This document shows positions 1-5,310 of a stretch of 5,926 nucleotides of DNA, one piece after another (position 1 is the first letter of the stretch; each line of letters starts with the position of its first letter). The translations under genes were made by a program, and so were the position numbers. Below the pieces are notes generated by a model, which made no database searches, was not told where the DNA came from, and was given only the letters and a program-made list of their open reading frames with translations. The stretch comes from Prevotella sp. GTDB lineage: Bacteria > Bacteroidota > Bacteroidia > Bacteroidales > Bacteroidaceae. The DNA lies in contig JAEEZP010000269.1 in NCBI GenBank assembly GCA_016291915.1, forward strand, positions 1 through 5,926, read 5' to 3'.

Positions 1-111
1 AGAAACAATAATAATAATCATTCAGTAAATACACGCGTCGGGGCAATAGCCAGTGTGAGCAAGAGCAACAACACTACTTCCGCAGGCGGACACTTCGGAG
101 GACGTCGCTAA
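1..111 (+). CDS. C-terminal end of an unrecognised protein (5' end outside window)
   Basis: Frame 1 is open from the first base to a TAA at 109-111 and gives 36 residues. The tail contains a run of five Asn near its start (codons AAC then four AAT), a Ser/Thr/Asn-rich stretch, and a Gly/Arg-rich end (GGHFGGRR). A strong intrinsic terminator begins 22 bases after the stop, which supports this being a real gene end rather than a chance frame. The composition suggests a flexible, low-complexity C-terminal tail. I do not recognise the family, and no function can be assigned from so short a piece. It is transcribed away from the upstream edge and convergent with the GH28 gene. Confidence 0.6.
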   Translation, partial: RNNNNNHSVNTRVGAIASVSKSNNTTSAGGHFGGRR

Positions 112-133
112 ACAACAACTCTCTCTTCAAACG

Positions 134-161
134 AAAGGCTGGAAGCAATTCCAGCCTTTTT
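134..161 (+). terminator. Intrinsic terminator of the upstream gene
   Basis: An 11-bp perfect stem (AAAGGCTGGAA at 134-144 pairs with TTCCAGCCTTT at 149-159) is closed by a GCAA tetraloop of the stable GNRA class and runs into a T-tract ending at 161. It lies 22 bases after the stop codon at 111. On the minus strand the stem is followed by only three T residues, so it would be a weaker terminator for the convergent GH28 gene. Confidence 0.9.
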
Positions 162-162
162 A

Positions 163-204
163 AGTGTAAAGATAAGAGTGTAGAGATGATAGTGTAGAGT
201 TATG
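163..204. repeat. Three-unit 14-bp degenerate tandem repeat
   Basis: Three units start at 163, 177 and 191, exactly 14 bases apart. Each begins with AGTGTARAG (AGTGTAAAG, AGTGTAGAG, AGTGTAGAG) followed by a variable A/T/G-rich pentamer. The array lies between the terminator and the end of the convergent GH28 gene, with no open frame. Purine-rich, GTG-containing short repeats are common filler in Bacteroidetes spacers; no function is evident. Confidence 0.65.
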
Positions 205-211
205 ATTACCC

Positions 212-243
212 TTGGGGACTGGTTCTGTGATGTGCCTGTCCCC
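212..243. repeat. REP-like imperfect inverted repeat
   Basis: GGGGACTGG at 214-222 pairs with CCTGTCCCC at 235-243, with one T-T mismatch, around a 12-base loop. The pattern GGGGACTGG...CCTGTCCCC resembles dispersed REP-type palindromes that I recall from several bacterial phyla, where they are linked to REP-associated tyrosine (RAYT) transposases. That comparison is from memory. The element starts 17 bases beyond the GH28 stop codon (261-263) on the minus strand. It could also act as an RNA hairpin downstream of that gene, but no T-tract follows it on either strand. Confidence 0.5.
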
Positions 244-260
244 GCCAATGATGCTCTTCT

Positions 261-1646
261 TTACTGGAAAAGGTGATCCTTAGGCGTAACTTGTGTGGGC
301 ACGCCGGCCTTTCCTCCGAAATGACAGTTTTGGAAGATGATATCCTCGGTATCGTCCATGCTGACGGCATTCTTCACTTCCCCGATCTCTACATTGCGGA
401 AAGAGATGTTACGCAGTGGCTTGGCCTTGGTTCCTTGTAGCGCAATACCGGCGGCACGTGCTTTATTACAACGGAGTCCGTCAACGAAGATATTTTCCAC
501 TGTGGAGAAATGCTTACTCTCTGCCCCCTCGCCGGCATACATGCTGGTGACATAGAAGAGATCCTCCACCTCATCAAACACACAGTTGTTCACATAGATA
601 TCCCTGACAAAACCACCTCTGTCAGGGTTCGTCTTGACATAGATACCCCGTTTGCAATAACCGGCATAGTCGCAGTTCTCGATAAACACATTCCGTACAC
701 CTGCCGACATCTCACTGCCGATCACCACCGCATGCAAGCCCTTGAAATGGCAGTTGCGGATGATGATATTCTCCGAGGGCATCGCCGTAGCCCAACCGTC
801 GTTATCCCTGCCGCACTTGATAGCCACGTTGTCGTCCCCATTGTTGAAATACACGTCTTCAATAAGAATGTTTCGTGAGTATTCTGGATCGATACCGTCG
901 TTGTTTACCAGCTTGGCATCGTAACGGATACCCCTGCAGATGATGTTCTCGCTTTGCAGCAGATGCACGCACCAGAAGGGTGCGTTGGTGATGAAGACAC
1001 CCTCGATGGTGATGTTCTTACACTGGAAAAACTGCACGAGATGAGGCCGCAGCCAATAACCCTCACCGAAGTTACGCTCGGCAATAGGTATTTCCTGGTG
1101 GTTCATCTCCCTGCTCAGTTGCTGTCCTCTCTTCTGGTTGGGTTTCCAGGTAGAAAAGGTGGTAGAGGCATTGCCATCGATGGTTCCCTTACCGATGATT
1201 GATACATCATGCAACTGATAACCATAGATAAACGGACTGTAGTTCTGCAGGAAGGTTCCCTCCCACCCCGTCTTCACCATCGGCAAGTAATATTGTGGAT
1301 CGGGGGAGAACATCAATGTAGCATCTTCCTGTAACTCCAGACAGACATTACTCTCAAAGTGAATAGGTCCTTTGATATAGTAAGTACCAGCCGGCACGAT
1401 AATATGTGCCCCACCCTTCTTCTTCGCCAGTCTCATTGCCTTGTCGAAAACTGGTTTACAGTCTTTCTTTCCATCACCTTTAGCACCCATCTTCAGGATG
1501 CTCACCTCGTAAGCCGGTATCTTTGCCCCACTTATCTCACTGAGGATGGCATCCCGCTTGGCAATGCGATCCTGATCATCCGCATATATCTGCTGTACTC
1601 CCGTTATCAGACAAAGCAACAGCAACACTTTCCATTTCATCATCAT
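261..1646 (-). CDS. Secreted GH28-family polygalacturonase-like glycoside hydrolase
   Basis: The product has 461 residues, a normal length for Bacteroidetes GH28 enzymes. Residues 1-22 form a signal peptide (MMMKWK, then a Leu-rich core, likely cut after IYA22), so it acts in the periplasm or outside. The N-terminal block LKMGAKGDGKKD (51-62) is the usual entry to the pectate-lyase-like right-handed beta-helix, followed by GKGTIDG (152-158). Two catalytic motifs are clear: NND at 248-250 (canonical NTD) and GDD at 270-272. The family hydrolyses alpha-1,4-galacturonosyl bonds in pectin by an inverting mechanism. Two other motifs deviate: the GHG region reads GLHAVVIGSE (303-312), and the RIK motif reads Y336-V337-K338, losing the Arg. 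Substrate may therefore be an unusual uronide linkage. Three consecutive ATG codons (1646, 1643, 1640) make the exact start ambiguous by two residues. It has its own promoter and faces the PepSY-like gene divergently. Confidence 0.9.
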   Translation of the reverse strand: MMMKWKVLLLLCLITGVQQIYADDQDRIAKRDAILSEISGAKIPAYEVSILKMGAKGDGKKDCKPVFDKAMRLAKKKGGAHIIVPAGTYYIKGPIHFESNVCLELQEDATLMFSPDPQYYLPMVKTGWEGTFLQNYSPFIYGYQLHDVSIIGKGTIDGNASTTFSTWKPNQKRGQQLSREMNHQEIPIAERNFGEGYWLRPHLVQFFQCKNITIEGVFITNAPFWCVHLLQSENIICRGIRYDAKLVNNDGIDPEYSRNILIEDVYFNNGDDNVAIKCGRDNDGWATAMPSENIIIRNCHFKGLHAVVIGSEMSAGVRNVFIENCDYAGYCKRGIYVKTNPDRGGFVRDIYVNNCVFDEVEDLFYVTSMYAGEGAESKHFSTVENIFVDGLRCNKARAAGIALQGTKAKPLRNISFRNVEIGEVKNAVSMDDTEDIIFQNCHFGGKAGVPTQVTPKDHLFQ

Positions 1647-1664
1647 AGTTTTCTATTTTTCAGA

Positions 1665-1694
1665 CAAAGATAAACATTTTTTTTGACAACCAAA
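1665..1694 (-). promoter_or_regulatory. Bacteroidetes-type promoter of the GH28 gene
   Basis: On the minus strand TATCTTTG (1672 down to 1665) matches the TAnnTTTG -7 box exactly. A TTTG -33 element (1694 down to 1691) lies 18 bases upstream. The -7 box ends only 18 bases before the first ATG, so the predicted 5' leader is about 10-13 bases, A-rich and without a Shine-Dalgarno sequence. This is the best promoter candidate upstream of the gene on this strand. Confidence 0.75.
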
Positions 1695-1700
1695 CATATT

Positions 1701-1748
1701 TCCGATGCTTCGGACACTTATTTGGTCTTTTTTGTTGTTATGTCCGAA
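1701..1748. promoter_or_regulatory. Inverted repeats between the divergent promoters (possible operator)
   Basis: TTCGGACA (1709-1716) and TGTCCGAA (1741-1748) form a perfect 8-bp inverted repeat with a 24-base T-rich spacer. A third half-site overlaps it: TCCGA (1701-1705) pairs with TCGGA (1710-1714) around a TGCT loop. All sit upstream of both promoters, between 1695 and 1796. Shared placement and three TCCGA half-sites suggest a regulator binding site; the regulator is not in the window and the role is inference. Confidence 0.45.
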
Positions 1749-1792
1749 ATACTCTTTCCTGTCCATACATACTAAACAGAAAAACAAGCATA

Positions 1793-1810
1793 ATCATTGC
1801 GGAGAATGAT
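1793..1810. promoter_or_regulatory. Inverted repeat overlapping the -33 element (possible operator)
   Basis: ATCATT (1793-1798) and AATGAT (1805-1810) are perfect inverted half-sites separated by six bases (GCGGAG). The left half-site overlaps the TTG -33 element of the plus-strand promoter (1797-1799). That position would suit a repressor or a sigma-adjacent activator. A 6-bp repeat can arise by chance in A/T-rich spacer, so the assignment rests mainly on its location. Confidence 0.4.
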
Positions 1811-1826
1811 ATGAGGTATATCTTTG
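1797..1826 (+). promoter_or_regulatory. Bacteroidetes-type promoter of the PepSY-like gene
   Basis: TTG at 1797-1799 and TATCTTTG at 1819-1826 (exact TAnnTTTG) are separated by 19 bases, the spacing expected for the main Bacteroidetes sigma factor. Transcription would start near 1832, giving a leader of roughly 55 bases before the ATG at 1889. Confidence 0.85.
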
Positions 1827-1838
1827 CATTAGAAACGA

Positions 1839-1851
1839 CGACACAGTGTCG
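1839..1851 (+). other. Palindrome in the 5' leader of the PepSY-like gene
   Basis: CGACACAGTGTCG is a perfect 13-base palindrome around a central A, placed just after the predicted transcription start. As RNA it could form a 4-5 bp stem with a small loop at the 5' end, which could stabilise the message. As DNA it could be a binding site. The rest of the leader (1861-1888) is A/T-rich with no Shine-Dalgarno sequence. Confidence 0.4.
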
Positions 1852-1888
1852 CCGCAAAGTAAACAATTAATAATAAAAAAATACGATT

Positions 1889-2320
1889 ATGAAAAGAATT
1901 AAGTTTTTAGCAATGATGTTTGTAGGTCTGTTGATCTCCACCATGAGTTTCGCCGATGACCGTCCAGTACCAGTCAATCAACTCCCTGCTCCCGTGCATA
2001 CCTTTGTCAAGCAGCATTTCCAGGGTCAGACTATCCTCTATGCCGAGAAAGACAACAACCATTACGAGTGTTTCCTGAGTGATGGCACACAGTTGGACTT
2101 CTACTGTAAGGGTGATTGGAAGAAGGTGGATACCGAAAATATGTCAGCTGTTCCCGCTGTACTCATTCCCGCTGCTATCCAGCAGTATATCAAAGCGACT
2201 TTCCCCGGAACGATTATTACCAAGATTGAGAAAGAGCGTTATGGTTACGACATTGAGTTGTCGAATGATTTAGAGCTAAAATTCAACCATCAGGGCGTAT
2301 TGCTTCGTATGGATGATTAG
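1889..2320 (+). CDS. Secreted two-repeat PepSY-like (DUF2874-type) protein
   Basis: The product has 143 residues. Residues 1-22 are a signal peptide (MKRIK, then a hydrophobic core, likely cut after SFA22), so the mature protein is periplasmic or exported. The rest is an internal duplication. Residues 32-81 and 93-142 each begin with LPA/IPA, an amphipathic helix (VHTFVKQHF, IQQYIKATF), a strand with a TI or TII core, then Y-x-C/I-x-L and a strand ending KxD or RMD. This is the layout of the PepSY-like/beta-lactamase-inhibitor-like fold that is common in Bacteroidetes. The molecular role of these proteins is mostly unknown; binding a protein or peptide partner is a guess from the fold. C61 and C73 lie in the first repeat only. 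The start is fixed by the signal peptide and the promoter upstream. Nothing ties it functionally to pectin degradation; it stands alone between two terminator-like structures. Confidence 0.85.
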   Translation: MKRIKFLAMMFVGLLISTMSFADDRPVPVNQLPAPVHTFVKQHFQGQTILYAEKDNNHYECFLSDGTQLDFYCKGDWKKVDTENMSAVPAVLIPAAIQQYIKATFPGTIITKIEKERYGYDIELSNDLELKFNHQGVLLRMDD

Positions 2321-2340
2321 TATAATTCTATCTCATAATC

Positions 2341-2372
2341 AAAGAGGAGGGCACCCTGGTGTCCTCTTTTTT
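2341..2372 (+). terminator. Intrinsic terminator of the PepSY-like gene
   Basis: AAAGAGGA (2341-2348) pairs with TCCTCTTT (2362-2369), with an inner CAC/GTG helix around a CCTG loop and a three-G bulge. A T-run continues to 2372. It begins 20 bases after the stop codon. Confidence 0.85.
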
Positions 2373-2434
2373 GATGTTTTCACGTGCAAAGAAGGATTAA
2401 CGGAGATCAACGGGGGCTCTGAGTTTGAAGATTA

Positions 2435-2523
2435 AATGGTCATCAAATTGTAGGGGCAGACTTCATGTCTGCCCGTTGCTACCGGTAGGGATAACCCCTA
2501 CCCCTACGATGGTTATGAGCATT
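2435..2523. repeat. BIME/REP-like element: two inverted hairpins, each with a GTAG foot
   Basis: Hairpin A has a perfect 8-bp stem, GGGCAGAC (2454-2461) with GTCTGCCC (2467-2474), loop TTCAT, preceded by GTAG at 2450-2453. Hairpin B has GGTAGGG (2484-2490) with CCCTACC (2496-2502), loop ATAAC; on the minus strand it is also preceded by GTAG (2507-2504). The two GTAG feet complement each other, so the whole folds as a three-way junction. Outer flanks are imperfectly inverted (AATGGTCAT at 2435-2443 against ATGAGCATT at 2515-2523). A GTAG tetranucleotide 5' of a palindrome, in inverted pairs, is the published signature of REP/BIME elements mobilised by RAYT transposases. No transposase is present here. 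A small MITE is the main alternative. Confidence 0.65.
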
Positions 2524-2599
2524 AGTACTTAAACCGATGAGAAAAGGGTACTACAGGCCCGGCCTGTGATACTCTTTTCTCCGACTTTTAGGTACTAAT
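2521..2599. repeat. 79-base near-palindrome, possible bidirectional terminator
   Basis: The sequence is symmetric about C2560. The inner arms 2539-2559 and 2561-2581 match at 18 of 21 positions, one of the others being a G-T wobble. The outer arms 2521-2533 and 2587-2599 (ATTAGTACTTAAA against TTTAGGTACTAAT) match at 12 of 13. Between them is a 5x5 internal loop. The inner stem is flanked by GAGAAAA on the left and TTTTCTC on the right, so on either strand a GC-rich stem meets a short T-rich segment. Lying between convergent genes, it could terminate transcription from both sides, mainly the minus-strand beta-helix gene, which has no other clear terminator. Confidence 0.65.
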
Positions 2600-2670
2600 A
2601 CTTGACTAATTGAGTACTAATTAGTCTAGTAAAGGGTACTAATACTCGACTAATTGAGTACTAATTAGTC
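2591..2670. repeat. Two 36-bp direct repeats, each containing a perfect hairpin
   Basis: Units at 2591-2626 and 2635-2670 differ at one base (T2603 against C2647) and are separated by TAGTAAAG. Each unit ends in a perfect 8-bp inverted repeat, GACTAATT and AATTAGTC, around GAGTACT. The motif TACTAAT occurs twice per unit. The first unit overlaps the right end of the adjacent 79-base palindrome (2591-2599), whose left end carries the same motif inverted. The 11-mer AAAGGGTACTA also occurs twice (2543-2553 and 2631-2641), so the two structures share building blocks. Confidence 0.8.
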
Positions 2671-2754
2671 GGCTTTTATTAATCAGAAATACACACCAAT
2701 GAGGAGTTCTCTGCCCGTAGAAGGTGAAAGGTGAACATCATAGGACACATCCTC

Positions 2755-5286
2755 TCAGCGTCTCCACTCCATCCGCAGGTGATGGAACATCAGGGCACTG
2801 CCGCCGCAAGAGCCGGTAAACTGGAAGGATGCGCCATAGTAGGGCTCCTGTTGCATGGTAGTCTGCAGATCCACATGGTCAGCCAGCTCACTCTTTCGTT
2901 GTTGTCCCGCTGTCTCCACATGGGCATATAGCTGGTTGCCGACGGTCCATACATGGATGGTACACGGACTGATGAAGCAGGTGGTACTGACGGGTTCACC
3001 AATCAGGGTGGTAACGCCATGATCATAGCGCATCAGCTGCATATCCACGGCATTGGCGTATTTTGTTGTCCGGATGATACGGAGGGCGTAGCCGGTGAGT
3101 GTCTCTGTGTCAAAGCGGATGCACACATCGAGATACTGTCCGGTAGCACTGGCGAATCCTTGTCCGATCTCCTTGCCCACATCCACCTTCAGTAGGATAT
3201 CCATGTCGCCCTGCTGTTCTTTCGTGGGGGTATAACGCAGACGGGCGCCTTTTTGTAACTGGATGAGTCCGTAGCCACGATGACCGCCGGAGCCCGACGT
3301 ATATTGCCAGTTGTTACTCTTAGCCTGCCAATCATAGAAATCCGTATCTTTCGGTTTATAGCCATCGATCGTCCAGCAACCCGGTATCAACAGGGGTTGG
3401 TCATCCGACGGGAAGCTCTGGAAGTCGGTTTCCACGATGTTCCACTGTTGGATATCCTCCTGACGTATCATTTGGCTATACAGGATGTTCACGGGTGCAC
3501 CTTCCTCACTGCGGATGGTTTTCGGACAGATACTTGCCAGGATATATTTCCCTTCATCAGCCGGTTGCAGCCGGTAGGTATATTCCAGTTGGTTGAGCCT
3601 GCTTTCAGATACTTTCTTTGCTCCATGCCCCTGTGCATCATCACAACGATACCATGTGATGAGAGAGTGGTCAGGCCGTTCACTGTCTAATTGATAACTT
3701 ACCTGTAGGAGGTCTTTCTCCAGACGACGGATAACGGGCGTCTTGACAAATGAGGGAGCCGCTACGGTTCGTGGGGCTGCCACTACGGTGAGTGCACTCT
3801 GTAATCCGTAGTCGGTGGATATATCTACTAGTGCATTTTTAACACTATCTCCTTGATTAACACTTTTAATATGACAGAAACCATCTTCAGATACCTGGAT
3901 ATTCGCAAGCTCAGAGCATGGGGAATGCCAGAAGAATCCAGACATGTTGACAGGGCGTTGATCGAAGGTTTCTGTTGCTACAGCTACCACCACGGCTGGT
4001 TTTCCTTCTTCAAGGGCGAGGGTTCGTTGTGATACCCCTAAGAATGTAGGTAGGTTATGAAGTGGTCTGCCTCTCTCCTGCTCTATCTTCAGGATCTTCT
4101 CGCGTACATTCATTGGATCCCACTCATCATTGCCGCCAAGGAGATTGTAGGTGTTGTAGATCGCTTCATCCCCTACCCTCACCTTATAAGCCATCAGTAA
4201 TGGTTTATGGGTGATGTCAACCGTCACCTCCGGGTGTTCTTCCGACATGCGTGCAGGGCGACCGTTATGAGTGACGTTTGAGATGTAATAACGGACAAAC
4301 GGTTGTGGTTTGGGTGTCCATCCTAACCGAACGCCCTCCGGTGTATGGAAACGGCAGTCAATCAATGTGAGCGGATTGGTATTTCCCTTGATGAGATACT
4401 GATGGGTACGACGGATATCCAGTTCAGAGACAATCGTTCGCAAGTCACAGTCGAACATCACAGCTCCATTCTTATTCGTATGACCAAAGGGCATCGTTCC
4501 ATAGAAGTCGAAATCGCAGTGCACATAGACGCCATTTGAGCAGAGAGCGTCATCAGTACTCTCGAAATGACAGTTCTCAAAGAGTGTGCGCTTGCCGCCA
4601 TTCAGCGGACAGGTGTTCAGCCTACTGATGAAGCGACAGTTATGAGCCTCCAGTCGGTCGCCATCGGCAAAAGCCAGTTGTGCCTGGGTGATAGCATCCA
4701 TACGTTTCTTGCGGTTGAGTGCCGGCAACAAGGGATATTCTAAATCGATATTACAATAGTTGGCGAAGGTGAGGTTGTTCAATGACAGTCCGTCGCCATG
4801 GAAATAGAACATCGTGAAGTTACCGTACGAACCCTGCGACTGTCCGCGGTTACTGGCAAATATCACGTTTGCAGGATTTTGTGTCAGTCCGACAATCTTC
4901 AACCACGGACAACGGATATGCATGCCGATAGGACTGCCGGAGCCAGATGTCGGTCTTCGTATGGCAGGGTCGTCAGGATCATCCACCCAATAGACATAGG
5001 GAGCCACATAGAGGGTCATCCTGTCTTTATCGTTGCTGCAGGCTTTCAGATTTGCCGCAGCCTCCTGAAAGTTACGAAAAACATATTTGTATTTACTACA
5101 TTCCTTCGTCGTCAGGGTAGCATCAAGATAGATATTCTTCTCATTCAGGAAGATCTTTTTGTTTTGGTATATGATATACGATCCTTTGAAGATGACAGGA
5201 TCAGTGGGGTCCAACGAGACATGACTCTTCGAATACCCAACGGCACATACGAAACAGCAGATGATTATTAAAGATATTTTTCTCAT
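2755..5286 (-). CDS. Large secreted beta-helix protein, CE8 pectin methylesterase-like, with C-terminal accessory domains
   Basis: The product has 843 residues with a signal peptide at about 1-19. Residues about 60-345 form a right-handed beta-helix that follows the CE8 pectinesterase plan: a FRNFQEA opening helix (70-76), DGDRLEAHNCRF (208-219), and STDDALCSN (243-251), which lines up with the CE8 nucleophile motif xTVDFIFGN and keeps Asp246. The CE8 acid/base motif QDT instead reads L223-N224-T225, and the LGRPW motif reads LGW (321-323), losing the Arg. Residues about 415-505 and 511-600 look like two Ig-like beta-sandwiches; the second has ITWYRCDD and PADEGKY. Residues about 610-843 look like a concanavalin-like jelly roll, possibly carbohydrate-binding. 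The role is probably pectin binding or modification; methylesterase activity is uncertain. The gene lies 24 bases downstream of the esterase-fold gene on the same strand, so they are probably cotranscribed. The leader is A/T-rich with no Shine-Dalgarno. Confidence 0.8.
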   Translation of the reverse strand: MRKISLIIICCFVCAVGYSKSHVSLDPTDPVIFKGSYIIYQNKKIFLNEKNIYLDATLTTKECSKYKYVFRNFQEAAANLKACSNDKDRMTLYVAPYVYWVDDPDDPAIRRPTSGSGSPIGMHIRCPWLKIVGLTQNPANVIFASNRGQSQGSYGNFTMFYFHGDGLSLNNLTFANYCNIDLEYPLLPALNRKKRMDAITQAQLAFADGDRLEAHNCRFISRLNTCPLNGGKRTLFENCHFESTDDALCSNGVYVHCDFDFYGTMPFGHTNKNGAVMFDCDLRTIVSELDIRRTHQYLIKGNTNPLTLIDCRFHTPEGVRLGWTPKPQPFVRYYISNVTHNGRPARMSEEHPEVTVDITHKPLLMAYKVRVGDEAIYNTYNLLGGNDEWDPMNVREKILKIEQERGRPLHNLPTFLGVSQRTLALEEGKPAVVVAVATETFDQRPVNMSGFFWHSPCSELANIQVSEDGFCHIKSVNQGDSVKNALVDISTDYGLQSALTVVAAPRTVAAPSFVKTPVIRRLEKDLLQVSYQLDSERPDHSLITWYRCDDAQGHGAKKVSESRLNQLEYTYRLQPADEGKYILASICPKTIRSEEGAPVNILYSQMIRQEDIQQWNIVETDFQSFPSDDQPLLIPGCWTIDGYKPKDTDFYDWQAKSNNWQYTSGSGGHRGYGLIQLQKGARLRYTPTKEQQGDMDILLKVDVGKEIGQGFASATGQYLDVCIRFDTETLTGYALRIIRTTKYANAVDMQLMRYDHGVTTLIGEPVSTTCFISPCTIHVWTVGNQLYAHVETAGQQRKSELADHVDLQTTMQQEPYYGASFQFTGSCGGSALMFHHLRMEWRR

Positions 5287-5310
5287 AACGGATTGTTTTT
5301 ATTGATGTGA

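Larger units (their letters stand above)
2373..2754. other. Gene-free, repeat-rich spacer between convergent genes
   Basis: I see no credible gene in these 382 bases; open frames are very short and lack Bacteroidetes start context. The stretch 2373-2434 shows nothing recognisable. From 2435 to 2670 three repeat structures follow one another (listed separately). From 2671 to 2754 there is a short tandem AAGGTGA pair (2721-2734) and a weak hairpin (AGGA-CACA-TCCT, 2743-2754) just beyond the stop of the minus-strand beta-helix gene. No TAnnTTTG promoter box was noticed. Confidence 0.7.

Noticed and set aside
510..878. 122-codon plus-strand open frame inside the GH28 gene
   Set aside because: It lies wholly antisense to a well-supported GH28 coding region, has no promoter or leader, and its translation shows no fold or motif. 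The same applies to the other antisense frames in this gene (337-555, 954-1202, 1359-1673).
2454..2474. Hairpin A as an intrinsic terminator
   Set aside because: No T-tract follows the stem on either strand, and the PepSY-like gene already has a good terminator at 2341-2372.
2450..2507. tRNA or small structured RNA, because of the three-way fold
   Set aside because: Arm lengths do not fit a tRNA, there is no anticodon arm or T-loop sequence, and no promoter was seen. The GTAG-footed inverted hairpins fit a REP-type element better.
2591..2670. CRISPR array (36-bp repeats)
   Set aside because: The repeat length is right, but there are only two units, the intervening segment is 8 bases, and the repeats are A/T-rich with strong internal palindromes that overlap a neighbouring element. 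No cas gene is present.
2699..2734. Short ORF starting at the ATG at 2699
   Set aside because: It encodes only eleven residues, has no family resemblance, and lacks an upstream promoter or suitable leader.
4798..5271. 157-codon plus-strand open frame antisense to the beta-helix gene
   Set aside because: The complementary frame has a signal peptide and a recognisable beta-helix; this one has neither a start context nor recognisable sequence. Other antisense frames at 2953-3195, 3280-3690 and 4345-4539 were rejected for the same reason.
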